Shown piece after piece: positions 1 to 7,734 of a stretch of 25,546 bases of DNA. The first letter of the stretch is position 1, and each line of letters opens with the position of its first letter. The notes under the pieces were generated by a model. That model worked only from the letters and a program-made list of their open reading frames with translations, did not search any database and was not told the origin of the DNA. The translations under genes were made by a program, and so were the position numbers. The DNA lies in NCBI GenBank assembly GCA_964430665.1, contig CAYSFC010000009.1, positions 1 through 25,546 on the forward strand, given 5' to 3'. This stretch comes from JAQUYS01 sp964430665 (GTDB lineage: Archaea; Nanobdellota; Nanobdellia; Woesearchaeales; SKGA01).

Positions 1-270
1 ATTTCTGTGAGTTTTGTTTTATTTTTACCGAAAATTCAAGAATTAAAGATTAAATATGAAATAGAAAAAGCGAATTATTGTGGAGAGACTTCTGATTGTG
101 TTGATGCTGGTGGGAAATGTCCTTTTGGATGCTATGTTTTTGTAAATAAAAATGAAATTGAAAGAATATCTTCTTTAATTGAAGGATACGAGTCTAAATG
201 TGTTTATGGTTGTGTAAGTAACATTAATGCAATTTGTGAGAATGGTAAATGTAAAGGATTAATTGAATAA
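1..270 (+). CDS. Cys-rich exported or membrane-anchored small protein, 5' partial
   Basis: The reading frame is open to the left window edge, so the true start is probably outside; the GTG at 7 is only the first start-like codon visible. The visible part opens with a short hydrophobic stretch (VSFVLFLP), which could be the end of a signal peptide or membrane anchor. A Cys-rich region follows, with eight cysteines including a KCPFGC and a KCVYGC pair and a final CENGKC. Paired cysteines after a hydrophobic N-terminus suggest a disulfide-bonded extracytoplasmic domain. I do not recognise the family. The next gene on the same strand starts 54 bases downstream. Export is inferred; the cysteine pattern is seen directly. 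Confidence 0.6.
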   Translation: MSVSFVLFLPKIQELKIKYEIEKANYCGETSDCVDAGGKCPFGCYVFVNKNEIERISSLIEGYESKCVYGCVSNINAICENGKCKGLIE

Positions 271-324
271 AAATAAGTTAATTAATAGAAAACTTAATAA
301 ATTAATACACAGCCACATATTTTT

Positions 325-912
325 ATGAAACTAGCAATAATTTCAGATATTCATGAAAATTATCATAATTTAATTTTGTTTTTGAAAGAAATTGAAAAAC
401 ACGATATTGAAAAAATTATTTTTTTAGGTGATTTTATGAACAATGGAATCGCTATAACTTTAGCAAGATCAAATATTCCTGTTATTTCTATTTGGGGTAA
501 TAATGATGGGGATAAAGTAGCTATAACAAAAACTGCAATGTCTGAAGGAAGCAATCTTAGCGTAAGTTTTTCTAATTATGATTTTTTAGATATTGATGGA
601 AGAAAAATTTTTATAACTCATTATCCAATATTGGCAAAACCTATGGCAAAATCAGGAGATTTTGATGCGGTTTTTTATGGACATGATCATAAACAAAATA
701 TTGATAAAATTAATGAGTGTATTATTGTTAACCCTGGAGAAATTTCTGCTCATAAAACAGGTAACGCAAGTTTCGCAATTTATAATACGCTAAATAATGA
801 AGCAGAACTTTTTCAATTGGAAAATTCTGTTAGTGTTAAAACAAAAGAAGCGGATGAACATTTAAAGAACAAAAAATTTGAATTTTCTAAATCTAAAAGT
901 CATCAATATTAA
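325..912 (+). CDS. YfcE/MJ0936-type metallophosphoesterase
   Basis: A 195-residue calcineurin-like phosphoesterase, probably a cytosolic two-metal phosphodiesterase or phosphatase. The family motifs occur in order: SDIH with D8 and H10, GD with D36, GNND with N60, THYP with H99, and GHDH with H120 and H122, so the full metal-binding set is intact. The NPGE motif near residue 137 replaces the more usual NPGS. Length fits the small archaeal MJ0936/YfcE family; the Lys/Ser-rich tail after about residue 170 is an extension. The ATG at 325 directly precedes the conserved first strand (MKLAIISDIH). It is convergent with the EF-1A gene. The natural substrate cannot be told from sequence; many relatives act on model phosphodiesters in vitro. 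Confidence 0.85.
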   Translation: MKLAIISDIHENYHNLILFLKEIEKHDIEKIIFLGDFMNNGIAITLARSNIPVISIWGNNDGDKVAITKTAMSEGSNLSVSFSNYDFLDIDGRKIFITHYPILAKPMAKSGDFDAVFYGHDHKQNIDKINECIIVNPGEISAHKTGNASFAIYNTLNNEAELFQLENSVSVKTKEADEHLKNKKFEFSKSKSHQY

Positions 913-960
913 AATTAAATTGCTAAATAATTCTTAATTTTTTCAAGAGAACAAAATTAA

Positions 961-980
961 TAAAAAAATAAAAAATAAAG
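961..980 (-). terminator. U-tract terminator after EF-1A
   Basis: Read on the minus strand, the bases just after the EF-1A stop form two T runs (TTTATTTTTTATTTTTTTA). Archaeal termination commonly needs only such a U-rich tract. The site separates EF-1A from the convergent phosphoesterase gene. Confidence 0.55.
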
Positions 981-984
981 CGAT

Positions 985-2256
985 TTACGCTTTCTTAACT
1001 AAATCAATACACATTCCTGCAGCAACTGTTGCACCAGAATCTCTAATAGCGAAGTTTGCCATTTGTGGGAAATCTGATTTTTTCTCAATTACTAAAGGTT
1101 GAACTGGTTTTAGTTTAATCACTGCAGCATCACCATTTCTGATGAAATCTGGGTGGTCAACTTCTTCAGGACTTACCTTTTTAACAATTTCAGTTACTTG
1201 ACATGCTACTTGTGCAGTATGTATGTGGAATACAGGAGTGTATCCTACTGTGATAACACTAGGGTGATTTAAAACAACTATTTGTCCTGTAAATTCACTA
1301 ACTACTGTTGGCGGATTTGAAACTGGACCTAATACATCTCCTCTTGCGATATCTTTTTTACCAAATCCTCTAACAGAAATACCTACATTATCTCCAGGAC
1401 CTGCTTGAGTCATTTGTTCGTGATGCATCTCTACAGTTTTACATTCACCAGTTACTCCAGTTCCTTCTCTTCCAGGCATTGCAATAACTTTATCTCCAAC
1501 TTTTAATATTCCTGTTTCAACTCTTCCTACCGGAACTACACCGATTCCTGTGATGTTATATACATCTTGAATAGGCATTCTTAATGGTAATTCAGTTGGT
1601 TTTTCAGGAACTTCTAAATTATTCATACATTCTAAGATTGTTGGACCTGTGTACCAAGGCATTTTTTCACTTTTATTTACAACGTTATCTCCGTTTAATG
1701 CAGCTATTGGTACAAATGGTACTACATCTGCATTGTATCCAACAGATTTAAGTAATGTTGAAACTTCAGCTTTAACTGCGTTGAATCTTGCTTCAGAATG
1801 GTCTTGAAGATCCATTTTGTTAACTGCTACAATTAATTGCTTTACACCAAGAGTTCTTGATAAGAAAACGTGTTCTTTAGTTTGTGAATTAACTCCGTCG
1901 TTTGCTGCAACTACAAGTACTCCTGCATCTGCTTGTGATGCTCCTGTAATCATATTTTTAACGAAATCTCTGTGACCAGGTGCGTCAATTATAGTGAAGT
2001 AATACTTATCAGATTCGAATTTTTTGTGAGCTAAGTCAATAGTTACTCCTCTTTCTTGCTCTTCTTTTAAGTTATCCATAACATATGCGAATTCGAAACC
2101 TGCTTTACCTAATTGAGCAGCTTTGTCTTTAAGTTTTCTCATTTGCTGTTCACTTACATTTCCACTGTCGAACATAAGACGTCCAACTGAAGTAGATTTA
2201 CCGTGATCAACGTGGCCAATGAAAACCAAGTTGATGTGTTCTTTTTTATCTGCCAT
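985..2256 (-). CDS. tuf: Elongation factor 1-alpha (aEF1A)
   Basis: GTPase that brings aminoacyl-tRNA to the ribosomal A site. It has 423 residues, full length for an archaeal EF-1A. The P-loop GHVDHGKS is at residues 14-21, the effector region carries the QERGVTID motif, DAPGH is the G3 motif and NKMD the G4 motif. Beta-barrel domains 2 and 3 follow (GIGVVPVGRVETG, then a C-terminal barrel ending in RDSGATVAAGMC). The start is supported by a GAGGTT Shine-Dalgarno upstream and by alignment of the N-terminus with the family. It lies 140 bases behind EF-2, and that gap holds three TTTATAAA boxes, so it is probably transcribed from its own promoters as well as by read-through from the ribosomal operon. 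Confidence 0.97.
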   Translation of the reverse strand: MADKKEHINLVFIGHVDHGKSTSVGRLMFDSGNVSEQQMRKLKDKAAQLGKAGFEFAYVMDNLKEEQERGVTIDLAHKKFESDKYYFTIIDAPGHRDFVKNMITGASQADAGVLVVAANDGVNSQTKEHVFLSRTLGVKQLIVAVNKMDLQDHSEARFNAVKAEVSTLLKSVGYNADVVPFVPIAALNGDNVVNKSEKMPWYTGPTILECMNNLEVPEKPTELPLRMPIQDVYNITGIGVVPVGRVETGILKVGDKVIAMPGREGTGVTGECKTVEMHHEQMTQAGPGDNVGISVRGFGKKDIARGDVLGPVSNPPTVVSEFTGQIVVLNHPSVITVGYTPVFHIHTAQVACQVTEIVKKVSPEEVDHPDFIRNGDAAVIKLKPVQPLVIEKKSDFPQMANFAIRDSGATVAAGMCIDLVKKA

Positions 2257-2332
2257 TTTTTATAACCTCATAAACTTTATACTTTTTCTTCACTCATACT
2301 GAGTTTTATATGTTTTGAGGAAATGAATTTTC

Positions 2333-2383
2333 TTTATAAATATTACTTCTTTATAAAGGAATTCTTTCCTCCGACTTTATAAA
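2333..2383 (-). promoter_or_regulatory. Triple TATA-box promoter region of EF-1A
   Basis: Three identical TTTATAAA boxes lie at 2333-2340, 2350-2357 and 2376-2383. The word is self-complementary, so strand is assigned from the minus-strand EF-1A gene downstream. Between the second and third boxes a small dyad AGGAA-TTCT-TTCCT (2357-2370) could form a hairpin. Archaeal start sites lie about 25 bases past the box, which predicts leaders of roughly 55-100 bases for EF-1A. Confidence 0.6.
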
Positions 2384-2396
2384 TAAAATAAAAAAA

Positions 2397-4565
2397 TTAT
2401 TCACTCTTGTTTAGACCCTTTCGAGTTCTAATTTGGTCGATAACTTTTTTCTGAAGCTCGTCTGGAAGTCTTTCGAACATCTGATCGATAACTGATGAAC
2501 TTCCTCTTCCTCCAGTTGCTCCACGCAAGTCTCCAGCCATTCCAAACATTTCTGCTACAGGCAATTTACCTTTAACTGTTACTGTTGCTCCTTTTTGTTC
2601 CATATCAAGAAGTTGTCCTCTTTTGTTTGAAATTAATTTGGAGATTTCACCCATAAATTCTGTAGGACCTTCAAATTGTAAAATTTGCATAGGTTCATAC
2701 ATTACTGGTTTTGCTTGAGCCATTGCTCCACGAATACCCTCTCTTACGGCAGGATACATTTGTGCTGGACCTCTGTGAATAGCGTCCTCGTGAAGTTTTA
2801 CATCGTCTAAAATTACTTTTACTCCAAATCCTGGTTCGTTAGCTAAAGGACCTGATTTCATTACGTCTTCAAACATATCTAACACAAGTTCCATAATTTC
2901 TCCAATGTGTACAATACCTCTTGTACCATCGATTAAAATATTTCCTTGAAAGACATCTTTTACTTTTTCTGCAGTTTTTGTATCATAACCGCAATCAATA
3001 AATTTTTGTCTGAATTCTAAATCTTTTTTCTTGATTCTTCCTTCAGGAATGTCTCCTTTTTTGATTAAATCTCTTACTTCTTGTTCTAATGGTTCAACAT
3101 AGAAATACAATTTGTTGTGTTTGTTTGGAGATTTTCCTTCGAATGCTTCAGGGTTTCTTCCAGTTATTGTTTCTCTGTAAACTACTACCGGAGGAGATGT
3201 TTTAATTTCTACACCTTTCTCTTTTACAATTCTATTTTCTATTATTTCTAAATGTAATTCTCCCATACCACTCATCAAGTGTTCTCCTGTTTCTTGATTA
3301 ATTTCAATATGTATTGAAGGATCTTCTTTTGAAACTTGGATTAAAACATCGATTAATTTCGGAAGGTCAGAAGGTTTCTTTGCTTCAATTGCTTTTGTTA
3401 TAACTGGATCGAAAATATATGATAAACTTTCGAAAGGATGACAATCGTGTTCAGATAATGAAACGGTTTCTCCTGGGAAAGCTCCTCTTAATCCACCTAC
3501 TCCAACAATATTTCCTGCGGGTGCTGATTCAATAATTTCTCTTTTTGCACCATTATAGATGTAAATTTGTTGAGTTCTCAGATCAACGTTTGCTTTTGAA
3601 AGATGTACACTTAAACCTTTTTTCATCGTTCCTGAATATAATCTACCCATACATATTTCTCCTGCTTGTGGATCAACTACAACTTTTGTTACTACGAACA
3701 TAAGTTCTCCATCTTTATTTGCAGAAACTAAATCTTTTCCAGTTTTGCTTTCTTTATCTCCGTGCCAGAATTTTGGAACTCTGTATGCAGCAGAAGTAAC
3801 TGGATCTGGAAGATGTCTTACTACTGAGTTCAATAAAACTTCGTGCAAAGGCGCAATTTTTCTTGCATCTTTGTAATCTCCATCATATGCCGCAATTATG
3901 TCTTTGAAACCAACATTCTTTTTTTGCATGTAAGGTAAACTTAAAGCCCAATTATGAAATGCACTACCAAAACAAACACTTCCTTCTTGAACGTTTACTT
4001 TAAATTTTTCTGCATATTCTGGTTCTGCAATTTCTCCTATTAATTTGTTTACGTTTGCGATTGTTTTTGTTAAACGTTCCATCATTGCTTCAGGAGTTAA
4101 TTGAAGTTCTTTGATTAATCTGTCAGTTTTGTTGATGAAAAGAATTGGTTTAACTCTTTCTTTTAATGCTTGTCTTAATACTGTTTCAGTTTGAGGCATA
4201 ATACCTTCAACTGCACAACATACTACAACTGCACCATCTACAGCTCGCATTGCTCTTGTTACGTCTCCACCAAAATCTACGTGACCTGGAGTATCAATTA
4301 AGTTAATTAAGTGATCTTGTCCATCTACTGTGTGTACCATAGATACAGCAGCAGAGTCAATTGTGATTCCTCTTTCTGATTCGTCGTCGTGAAAATCTAG
4401 AGCGCAAGCTTTTCCTGCTAACTCATCACTCATCATACCTGCACCTGATAAAAGGTTGTCTGATAGAGTAGTTTTTCCGTGATCAATATGTGCTGCGATT
4501 GCAATATTTCTAATGAATTTAGGTTGTTTCATTGCAGTCATTACACGATCTACCATTTTTGCCAT
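2397..4565 (-). CDS. fusA: Elongation factor 2 (aEF2), translocase
   Basis: Ribosomal translocase GTPase of 722 residues, typical for archaeal EF-2. Visible motifs are the P-loop AAHIDHGKT near residue 24, the switch region ERGITID, DTPGHVDFGG (G3) and NKTDR (G4). Domain IV contains LHEDAIHRGPAQ; its histidine, about H597, is the residue converted to diphthamide in archaea and eukaryotes. The C-terminal domain carries GDLRGATGGRGS. An AGGTG Shine-Dalgarno sits just before the ATG. It follows nucleoside diphosphate kinase by 12 bases and is the last gene before the EF-1A promoter cluster. In many archaea IF-2 follows ndk at this place in the operon, so EF-2 here is a lineage-specific arrangement. 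Whether the diphthamide pathway exists cannot be seen in this window. Confidence 0.97.
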   Translation of the reverse strand: MAKMVDRVMTAMKQPKFIRNIAIAAHIDHGKTTLSDNLLSGAGMMSDELAGKACALDFHDDESERGITIDSAAVSMVHTVDGQDHLINLIDTPGHVDFGGDVTRAMRAVDGAVVVCCAVEGIMPQTETVLRQALKERVKPILFINKTDRLIKELQLTPEAMMERLTKTIANVNKLIGEIAEPEYAEKFKVNVQEGSVCFGSAFHNWALSLPYMQKKNVGFKDIIAAYDGDYKDARKIAPLHEVLLNSVVRHLPDPVTSAAYRVPKFWHGDKESKTGKDLVSANKDGELMFVVTKVVVDPQAGEICMGRLYSGTMKKGLSVHLSKANVDLRTQQIYIYNGAKREIIESAPAGNIVGVGGLRGAFPGETVSLSEHDCHPFESLSYIFDPVITKAIEAKKPSDLPKLIDVLIQVSKEDPSIHIEINQETGEHLMSGMGELHLEIIENRIVKEKGVEIKTSPPVVVYRETITGRNPEAFEGKSPNKHNKLYFYVEPLEQEVRDLIKKGDIPEGRIKKKDLEFRQKFIDCGYDTKTAEKVKDVFQGNILIDGTRGIVHIGEIMELVLDMFEDVMKSGPLANEPGFGVKVILDDVKLHEDAIHRGPAQMYPAVREGIRGAMAQAKPVMYEPMQILQFEGPTEFMGEISKLISNKRGQLLDMEQKGATVTVKGKLPVAEMFGMAGDLRGATGGRGSSSVIDQMFERLPDELQKKVIDQIRTRKGLNKSE

Positions 4566-4577
4566 TTTATTTCACCT

Positions 4578-5156
4578 TTAATTTTTTAGACCTCGGTATA
4601 TTAAGGCTTCATCAAGTCGTTTCCAACTATGAAGTTCTTCTTCCTTAAACCAAAGTTTAATTTCTTCTTTTCCTTCTTCAGTTGTTCCTGAAGAATGTAT
4701 TAAATTTTGAATTGATCTCTCAGAGCTATTTGCTAGAGTATAAGTATCTAATGAGAAATCTCCTCTTATTGTGCCTGGTTGGGCATCAAATGGAGATGTA
4801 GCTCCTACTATTTTTCTAACAAAATTAACTGCGTTGTGTCCTTCAATTGCTAGTGCTATTATTGGACTCATAGTTATGTAGTCTAATAATTGGTTTTGAA
4901 TATCTTGACCTAGTTCTCTTGCAGTTTTTGTAACTTCAATACCTTTCTCTTCTAATTCTTTTTTCTGTCTTGATCCAACCATGTCTTTCCATTCGTCATC
5001 TTTGTAATAGTGTTTAGCTACAACATCTTCTGGAGCTTGAATCATTTTCATTCCAACTATCTTTAATCCAGATCTTTCGAATCTTGAAATAATTTCTCCA
5101 ATAAGAGCTCTTTGAACACCATCTGGTTTAATTAGTACTAAACTTTTTTCAATCAT
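4578..5156 (-). CDS. ndk: Nucleoside diphosphate kinase, enlarged
   Basis: Transfers the gamma phosphate between nucleoside triphosphates and diphosphates through a phosphohistidine. The N-terminus EKSLVLIKPDGVQR is the classic family signature. The catalytic His is H154, in NLIHSSG, and the upstream GTIRGDF motif is present. At 192 residues it is about 40 longer than the usual ~150. The extra length lies mainly in residues 52-92, where the short family loop is replaced by a charged, helix-prone insertion (KKELEEKGIEVTKTARELGQ). The C-terminus keeps the family helix region (EEIKLWF, then ELHSW). It sits between L24e and EF-2, matching the common archaeal L7Ae-S28e-L24e-ndk order. The Shine-Dalgarno is AGGTGTGT, 5 bases before the ATG. 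Confidence 0.95.
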   Translation of the reverse strand: MIEKSLVLIKPDGVQRALIGEIISRFERSGLKIVGMKMIQAPEDVVAKHYYKDDEWKDMVGSRQKKELEEKGIEVTKTARELGQDIQNQLLDYITMSPIIALAIEGHNAVNFVRKIVGATSPFDAQPGTIRGDFSLDTYTLANSSERSIQNLIHSSGTTEEGKEEIKLWFKEEELHSWKRLDEALIYRGLKN

Positions 5157-5191
5157 TTTTTACACACCTTTCTATAAAAATAAAAAATAAA

Positions 5192-5383
5192 TTATTTCTT
5201 GATTTTTTTCTTTATTGAATGGAACAAATTTGTCCATGGAGTTATTCTTGCTTTGTATTTTCTTTTTATCTGTGTTTTTTCACATTTTGAAGAACAAAAA
5301 TTGAATACTACTCCGTCTTTTTTTACATATATCTTACCTGTTCCAGGATTTATGTCTTTTCCGCAAAAATCACACTTAACCAT
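5192..5383 (-). CDS. rpl24e: Ribosomal protein L24e
   Basis: A 63-residue large-subunit protein with the TRASH-like zinc site of L24e: C4 and C7 (CDFC), then C30 and C34 (CSSKC). The motifs FCGKDINPGTGKIYV and the basic second half are typical of archaeal L24e. The length is near that of other archaeal homologues. It follows S28e with only one base between stop and start, so translation is likely coupled. The C-terminal KKKIKK tail is probably an rRNA contact. Confidence 0.96.
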   Translation of the reverse strand: MVKCDFCGKDINPGTGKIYVKKDGVVFNFCSSKCEKTQIKRKYKARITPWTNLFHSIKKKIKK

Positions 5384-5384
5384 T

Positions 5385-5633
5385 TTACATACCTCTTCCT
5401 GATTTGTTTAATGGTCTTGCTTCGATTTCTGTTTCTCGTAACATTAAAGTATCTCCTATTTGTACAGGACCACGAACGTTACGTCTAAGAATTTTATTCT
5501 TATCACGTCCATCTAAAACCTTGCAACGAACTTGAATTGCTTCACCACGAGTTCCTGTTCTTCCTACAATTTCTTCAATTACAGCAGGTACTGCGTGAGT
5601 AAATTCAACTCCGCCTTTTGTATCGTCAGCCAT
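5385..5633 (-). CDS. rps28e: Ribosomal protein S28e
   Basis: An 82-residue small-subunit protein with an OB-type barrel. The motifs VIEEIVGRTGTRGEAIQVRCKVLDG and NVRGPVQIGDTLMLRETEIEARPL, though not quoted in full here by position, cover nearly the whole chain and are diagnostic. It lies between L7Ae and L24e with gaps of 10 and 1 bases. The extra residues at the N-terminus (MADDTKGGVEFTHA) are slightly longer than in the shortest archaeal versions. Confidence 0.96.
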   Translation of the reverse strand: MADDTKGGVEFTHAVPAVIEEIVGRTGTRGEAIQVRCKVLDGRDKNKILRRNVRGPVQIGDTLMLRETEIEARPLNKSGRGM

Positions 5634-5643
5634 TTTAAATCAC

Positions 5644-6057
5644 TTATTCAGATTTAACTTCTTCTGCTTTTTCTTCAGCAGGAGTTTCTTCTTGTTTTTC
5701 TTCAACAGGTTCTTCTGCTTTTGGTTCTTCTTTCTTTTCAGCTTTAGATTCTTTATTAAATTCTTTAATCAAATCTTTTGCTTCACCAGCATCCATAACT
5801 GCTATTGCTACAGTTGGAACTGCTAAACCTGCTGCTGCACCTAAATCTTCTCTTGAAGGTACTTCTATACAAGGAATTCCTTTTTCTTTTGCAAGCATTG
5901 GTAAATGCATAACAATTTCTTTTGGACTCACATCTGCTGCAATTGCAACGAATAGAGCTTTTCCTCTTTCAATTGCTTTTGTAACTTCATTAGTTCCTCT
6001 TTTCAGAGAGCCAGTTTTTTTGGCGATTTCTATTATTTCTAGAGCTTTGTCACTCAT
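5644..6057 (-). CDS. rpl7ae: Ribosomal protein L7Ae with acidic C-terminal tail
   Basis: A kink-turn RNA-binding protein that serves the ribosome, C/D and H/ACA guide RNPs and RNase P in archaea. The RNA-binding stretch LKRGTNEVTKAIERGKA (about residues 18-34) and IAADVSPKEIVMHLP are intact, as is the LGAAAGLAVPTVAIAV region. The family domain ends near residue 104. The last about 33 residues are almost entirely Glu, Lys, Ala and Pro, a low-complexity acidic tail that most archaeal L7Ae proteins lack. It is the first gene of the ribosomal operon, with a GAGGT Shine-Dalgarno and a long structured leader upstream. Confidence 0.94.
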   Translation of the reverse strand: MSDKALEIIEIAKKTGSLKRGTNEVTKAIERGKALFVAIAADVSPKEIVMHLPMLAKEKGIPCIEVPSREDLGAAAGLAVPTVAIAVMDAGEAKDLIKEFNKESKAEKKEEPKAEEPVEEKQEETPAEEKAEEVKSE

Positions 6058-6190
6058 TTTATTTTACCTCATTTACTTTTTTGACAAGATAAAGAACTTT
6101 TGTTCATCATCTCATTGTTTTAAGAATTAGGGATTAACCCACAATTCCTCAATCAGACCTTATGGTCTTCATCTATCACAGGTAACTGCG
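6058..6190 (-). promoter_or_regulatory. Structured leader of the L7Ae operon, possible kink-turn
   Basis: With a start site predicted about 25 bases past the TATA box at 6215-6222, the transcript carries about 130 untranslated bases before L7Ae, unusual in a window where many first genes are nearly leaderless. Read on the minus strand, a hairpin AGACC-ATAA-GGTCT (6155-6168) is preceded by ATGA and followed by GA. GA dinucleotides on both sides of a stem, with extra bases 5' of one of them, are the core geometry of a kink-turn. The outer stem is poor, so the kink-turn is a candidate only. Further small hairpins lie at 6131-6140 (GGG/CCC) and 6092-6105 (GAAC-AAAA-GTTC in RNA sense). Confidence 0.4.
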
Positions 6191-6197
6191 TATTTTT

Positions 6198-6233
6198 AAT
6201 GGAAAGCTGAAGTCTTTATAAACATTTTCCATT
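6198..6233 (-). promoter_or_regulatory. L7Ae operon TATA box inside an inverted repeat
   Basis: TTTATAAA at 6215-6222 is the best TATA box for the ribosomal operon. It is flanked by an 8-base inverted repeat, AATGGAAA at 6198-6205 and TTTCCATT at 6226-6233, centred on the box. This could be an operator for a dimeric regulator. The box assignment is fairly firm; the operator is inferred from symmetry. Confidence 0.5.
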
Positions 6234-6250
6234 TATTTATAAATAAATGG
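6229..6250. repeat. Perfect 22-base palindrome between divergent promoters
   Basis: The two 11-base halves (CCATTTATTTA and TAAATAAATGG) are exact reverse complements with no spacer. The palindrome lies between the L7Ae operon promoter and the start of the prepilin peptidase gene, and its AT-rich core contains TATA-like words on both strands. It may be a regulator site or act as a two-way TATA element. Confidence 0.6.
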
Positions 6251-6285
6251 TATATTTTAAATATTGTTTCAATTGAATTTTTCTC

Positions 6286-7158
6286 ATGGATAGTTTTTGG
6301 TTAATTAATTCGATTATTTTTATAGGATTGGTTTTTGCATCAATAACGGATATGAAAACTAGAGAGGTTCCAGATTATCTTAATTATTCTATGACGATAC
6401 TGGGTCTAGTTCTTGCAATAATAACTTCTTTGTTAGTTAAGTCTTTTTGGCCTTTAATTAACTCGCTTGTTGGTTTTGGTGTTGGTTTTGGTGTTGGATC
6501 TTTAATGTACTACACTGCTCAATGGGGTGGTGGTGATGCAAAGATGTTGATGGCAATGGGTACATTGATTGGAATTAATGTTAAATCTTTTATTGTTAAT
6601 TATCAAATGCCTTTTTTTATTACTTTGATATTAACTATATTTTTTGCAGGTGCGTTTTATGGTGTGATTTATTCTATTTTCATTATGATTAAAAATTGGA
6701 GTAAATTTGTTAAAAAATGGAATGAAGTTGTTAAAGAGAGAAAAATGATTATTTTACAAATTGGGGTTGTTTTAATTGTTTTTATTATTTTTGGTTGTTC
6801 TAATTTATTTGTTGAGAGTTATGTTTTGAAAATGACTTTATCTTTGATGTCTTTTATGATGTTAATTGTTTTTTATCTTTCTTTTGTAATTAAAGTTATT
6901 GAAAAATCTTGTATGGTAAAAAATGTTGATGTGTGTAAATTAACTGAAGGCGATTGGATTGTTAAAGATGTTAAGATCAAAAATAAAGTTGTTTGTAGTC
7001 CTAAAGATTTGGGAATTAGTAAAGAACAAATAGATATTTTGAAAAAAAATAATATTAGAAAGGTTTGGATAAAGGAAGGTATTCCTTTTATTCCTTCATT
7101 CTTAATTGGTTTTATTATTATGTTAATCTGGGGTAATTGGTTTCTAATTTTATTTTAA
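6286..7158 (+). CDS. Prepilin/preflagellin peptidase (A24 family)
   Basis: Membrane aspartate protease that removes class III signal peptides from archaeal type IV pilins and archaellins. The first catalytic aspartate is D22, in TDMKTREVPDY after the first membrane helix. The second is D84 in the GxGD-type motif WGGGDAKML. At least six hydrophobic segments are visible: near residues 6-20, 33-50, 58-77, 100-127, 150-172 and 178-200, plus a C-terminal one near 268-288. At 290 residues it is longer than FlaK/PibD proteins of about 230. The extra part, about 205-265, is a soluble domain with cysteines between the last helices. TATA-like bases lie 24-35 bases upstream. The gene overlaps the end of the convergent 7150-7734 gene by 9 bases. 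No pilin or archaellin gene is nearby. Confidence 0.88.
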   Translation: MDSFWLINSIIFIGLVFASITDMKTREVPDYLNYSMTILGLVLAIITSLLVKSFWPLINSLVGFGVGFGVGSLMYYTAQWGGGDAKMLMAMGTLIGINVKSFIVNYQMPFFITLILTIFFAGAFYGVIYSIFIMIKNWSKFVKKWNEVVKERKMIILQIGVVLIVFIIFGCSNLFVESYVLKMTLSLMSFMMLIVFYLSFVIKVIEKSCMVKNVDVCKLTEGDWIVKDVKIKNKVVCSPKDLGISKEQIDILKKNNIRKVWIKEGIPFIPSFLIGFIIMLIWGNWFLILF

Positions 7159-7734
7159 TAATTCCATTAATGAAGATATTGGATGAAATAATGCCTCTAT
7201 TGCTATGACAGATAGAGGTATTTGTGCATAAATTATTTTTCTTAGTGAGCTTATTTTTTCTATTTTGTTTTGTGAATAATTTTTTATCAAGTAATCCACA
7301 GATTTATATGTGGGTTTAAGTTTGTTTTTCTCTAATTCAAAACCTGTGAATGCTTCGTTATAATGTTTATTTAGTAAATTCTGTATTCTTTCCATTGTGT
7401 CTTTTTGTAAAATGTTGAAAGATGTTGATTCTAAATTAAAATTATACATGACAAATGTTGCATTGAGTGTTTTTTCTAATTTGTTTTTTAGTTCTAAGTT
7501 TGAATTATTTTCGTTTGTTGTTGAATATATTTGAGTTAATTTGTTCTCTAAATTATTTTTTAGATCGGATAACTTCCTTTCAAAATCTGCTTCATATTTT
7601 GTGTCCTTAACAGATGTTCTTAAAGAATAAAAATTCTGAAGCGATTTTTCCGAATAAAAATCTGTTAAAGTGTCTAAAGGAAAATCATATAAAAAAATTT
7701 TTTGCGCTTCAGATAAATCTTCTTTCATTTTCAA
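7150..7734 (-). CDS. Coiled-coil protein with hydrophobic C-terminus, unknown
   Basis: A 194-residue protein I do not recognise. It is rich in Lys, Glu, Asn and Leu with heptad-like spacing in residues 50-95, and is probably mostly helical. The last about 30 residues (IIYAQIPLSVIAIEALF) are hydrophobic and could be a tail anchor or an amphipathic helix. There is no signal peptide. Its start overlaps the stop of the 7731-8669 gene by four bases (ATGA-type), so the two are very likely translated as a pair. The two Met codons at residues 1 and 3 make the exact start uncertain by two residues. No catalytic motif is visible. Confidence 0.75.
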   Translation of the reverse strand: MKMKEDLSEAQKIFLYDFPLDTLTDFYSEKSLQNFYSLRTSVKDTKYEADFERKLSDLKNNLENKLTQIYSTTNENNSNLELKNKLEKTLNATFVMYNFNLESTSFNILQKDTMERIQNLLNKHYNEAFTGFELEKNKLKPTYKSVDYLIKNYSQNKIEKISSLRKIIYAQIPLSVIAIEALFHPISSLMELLK

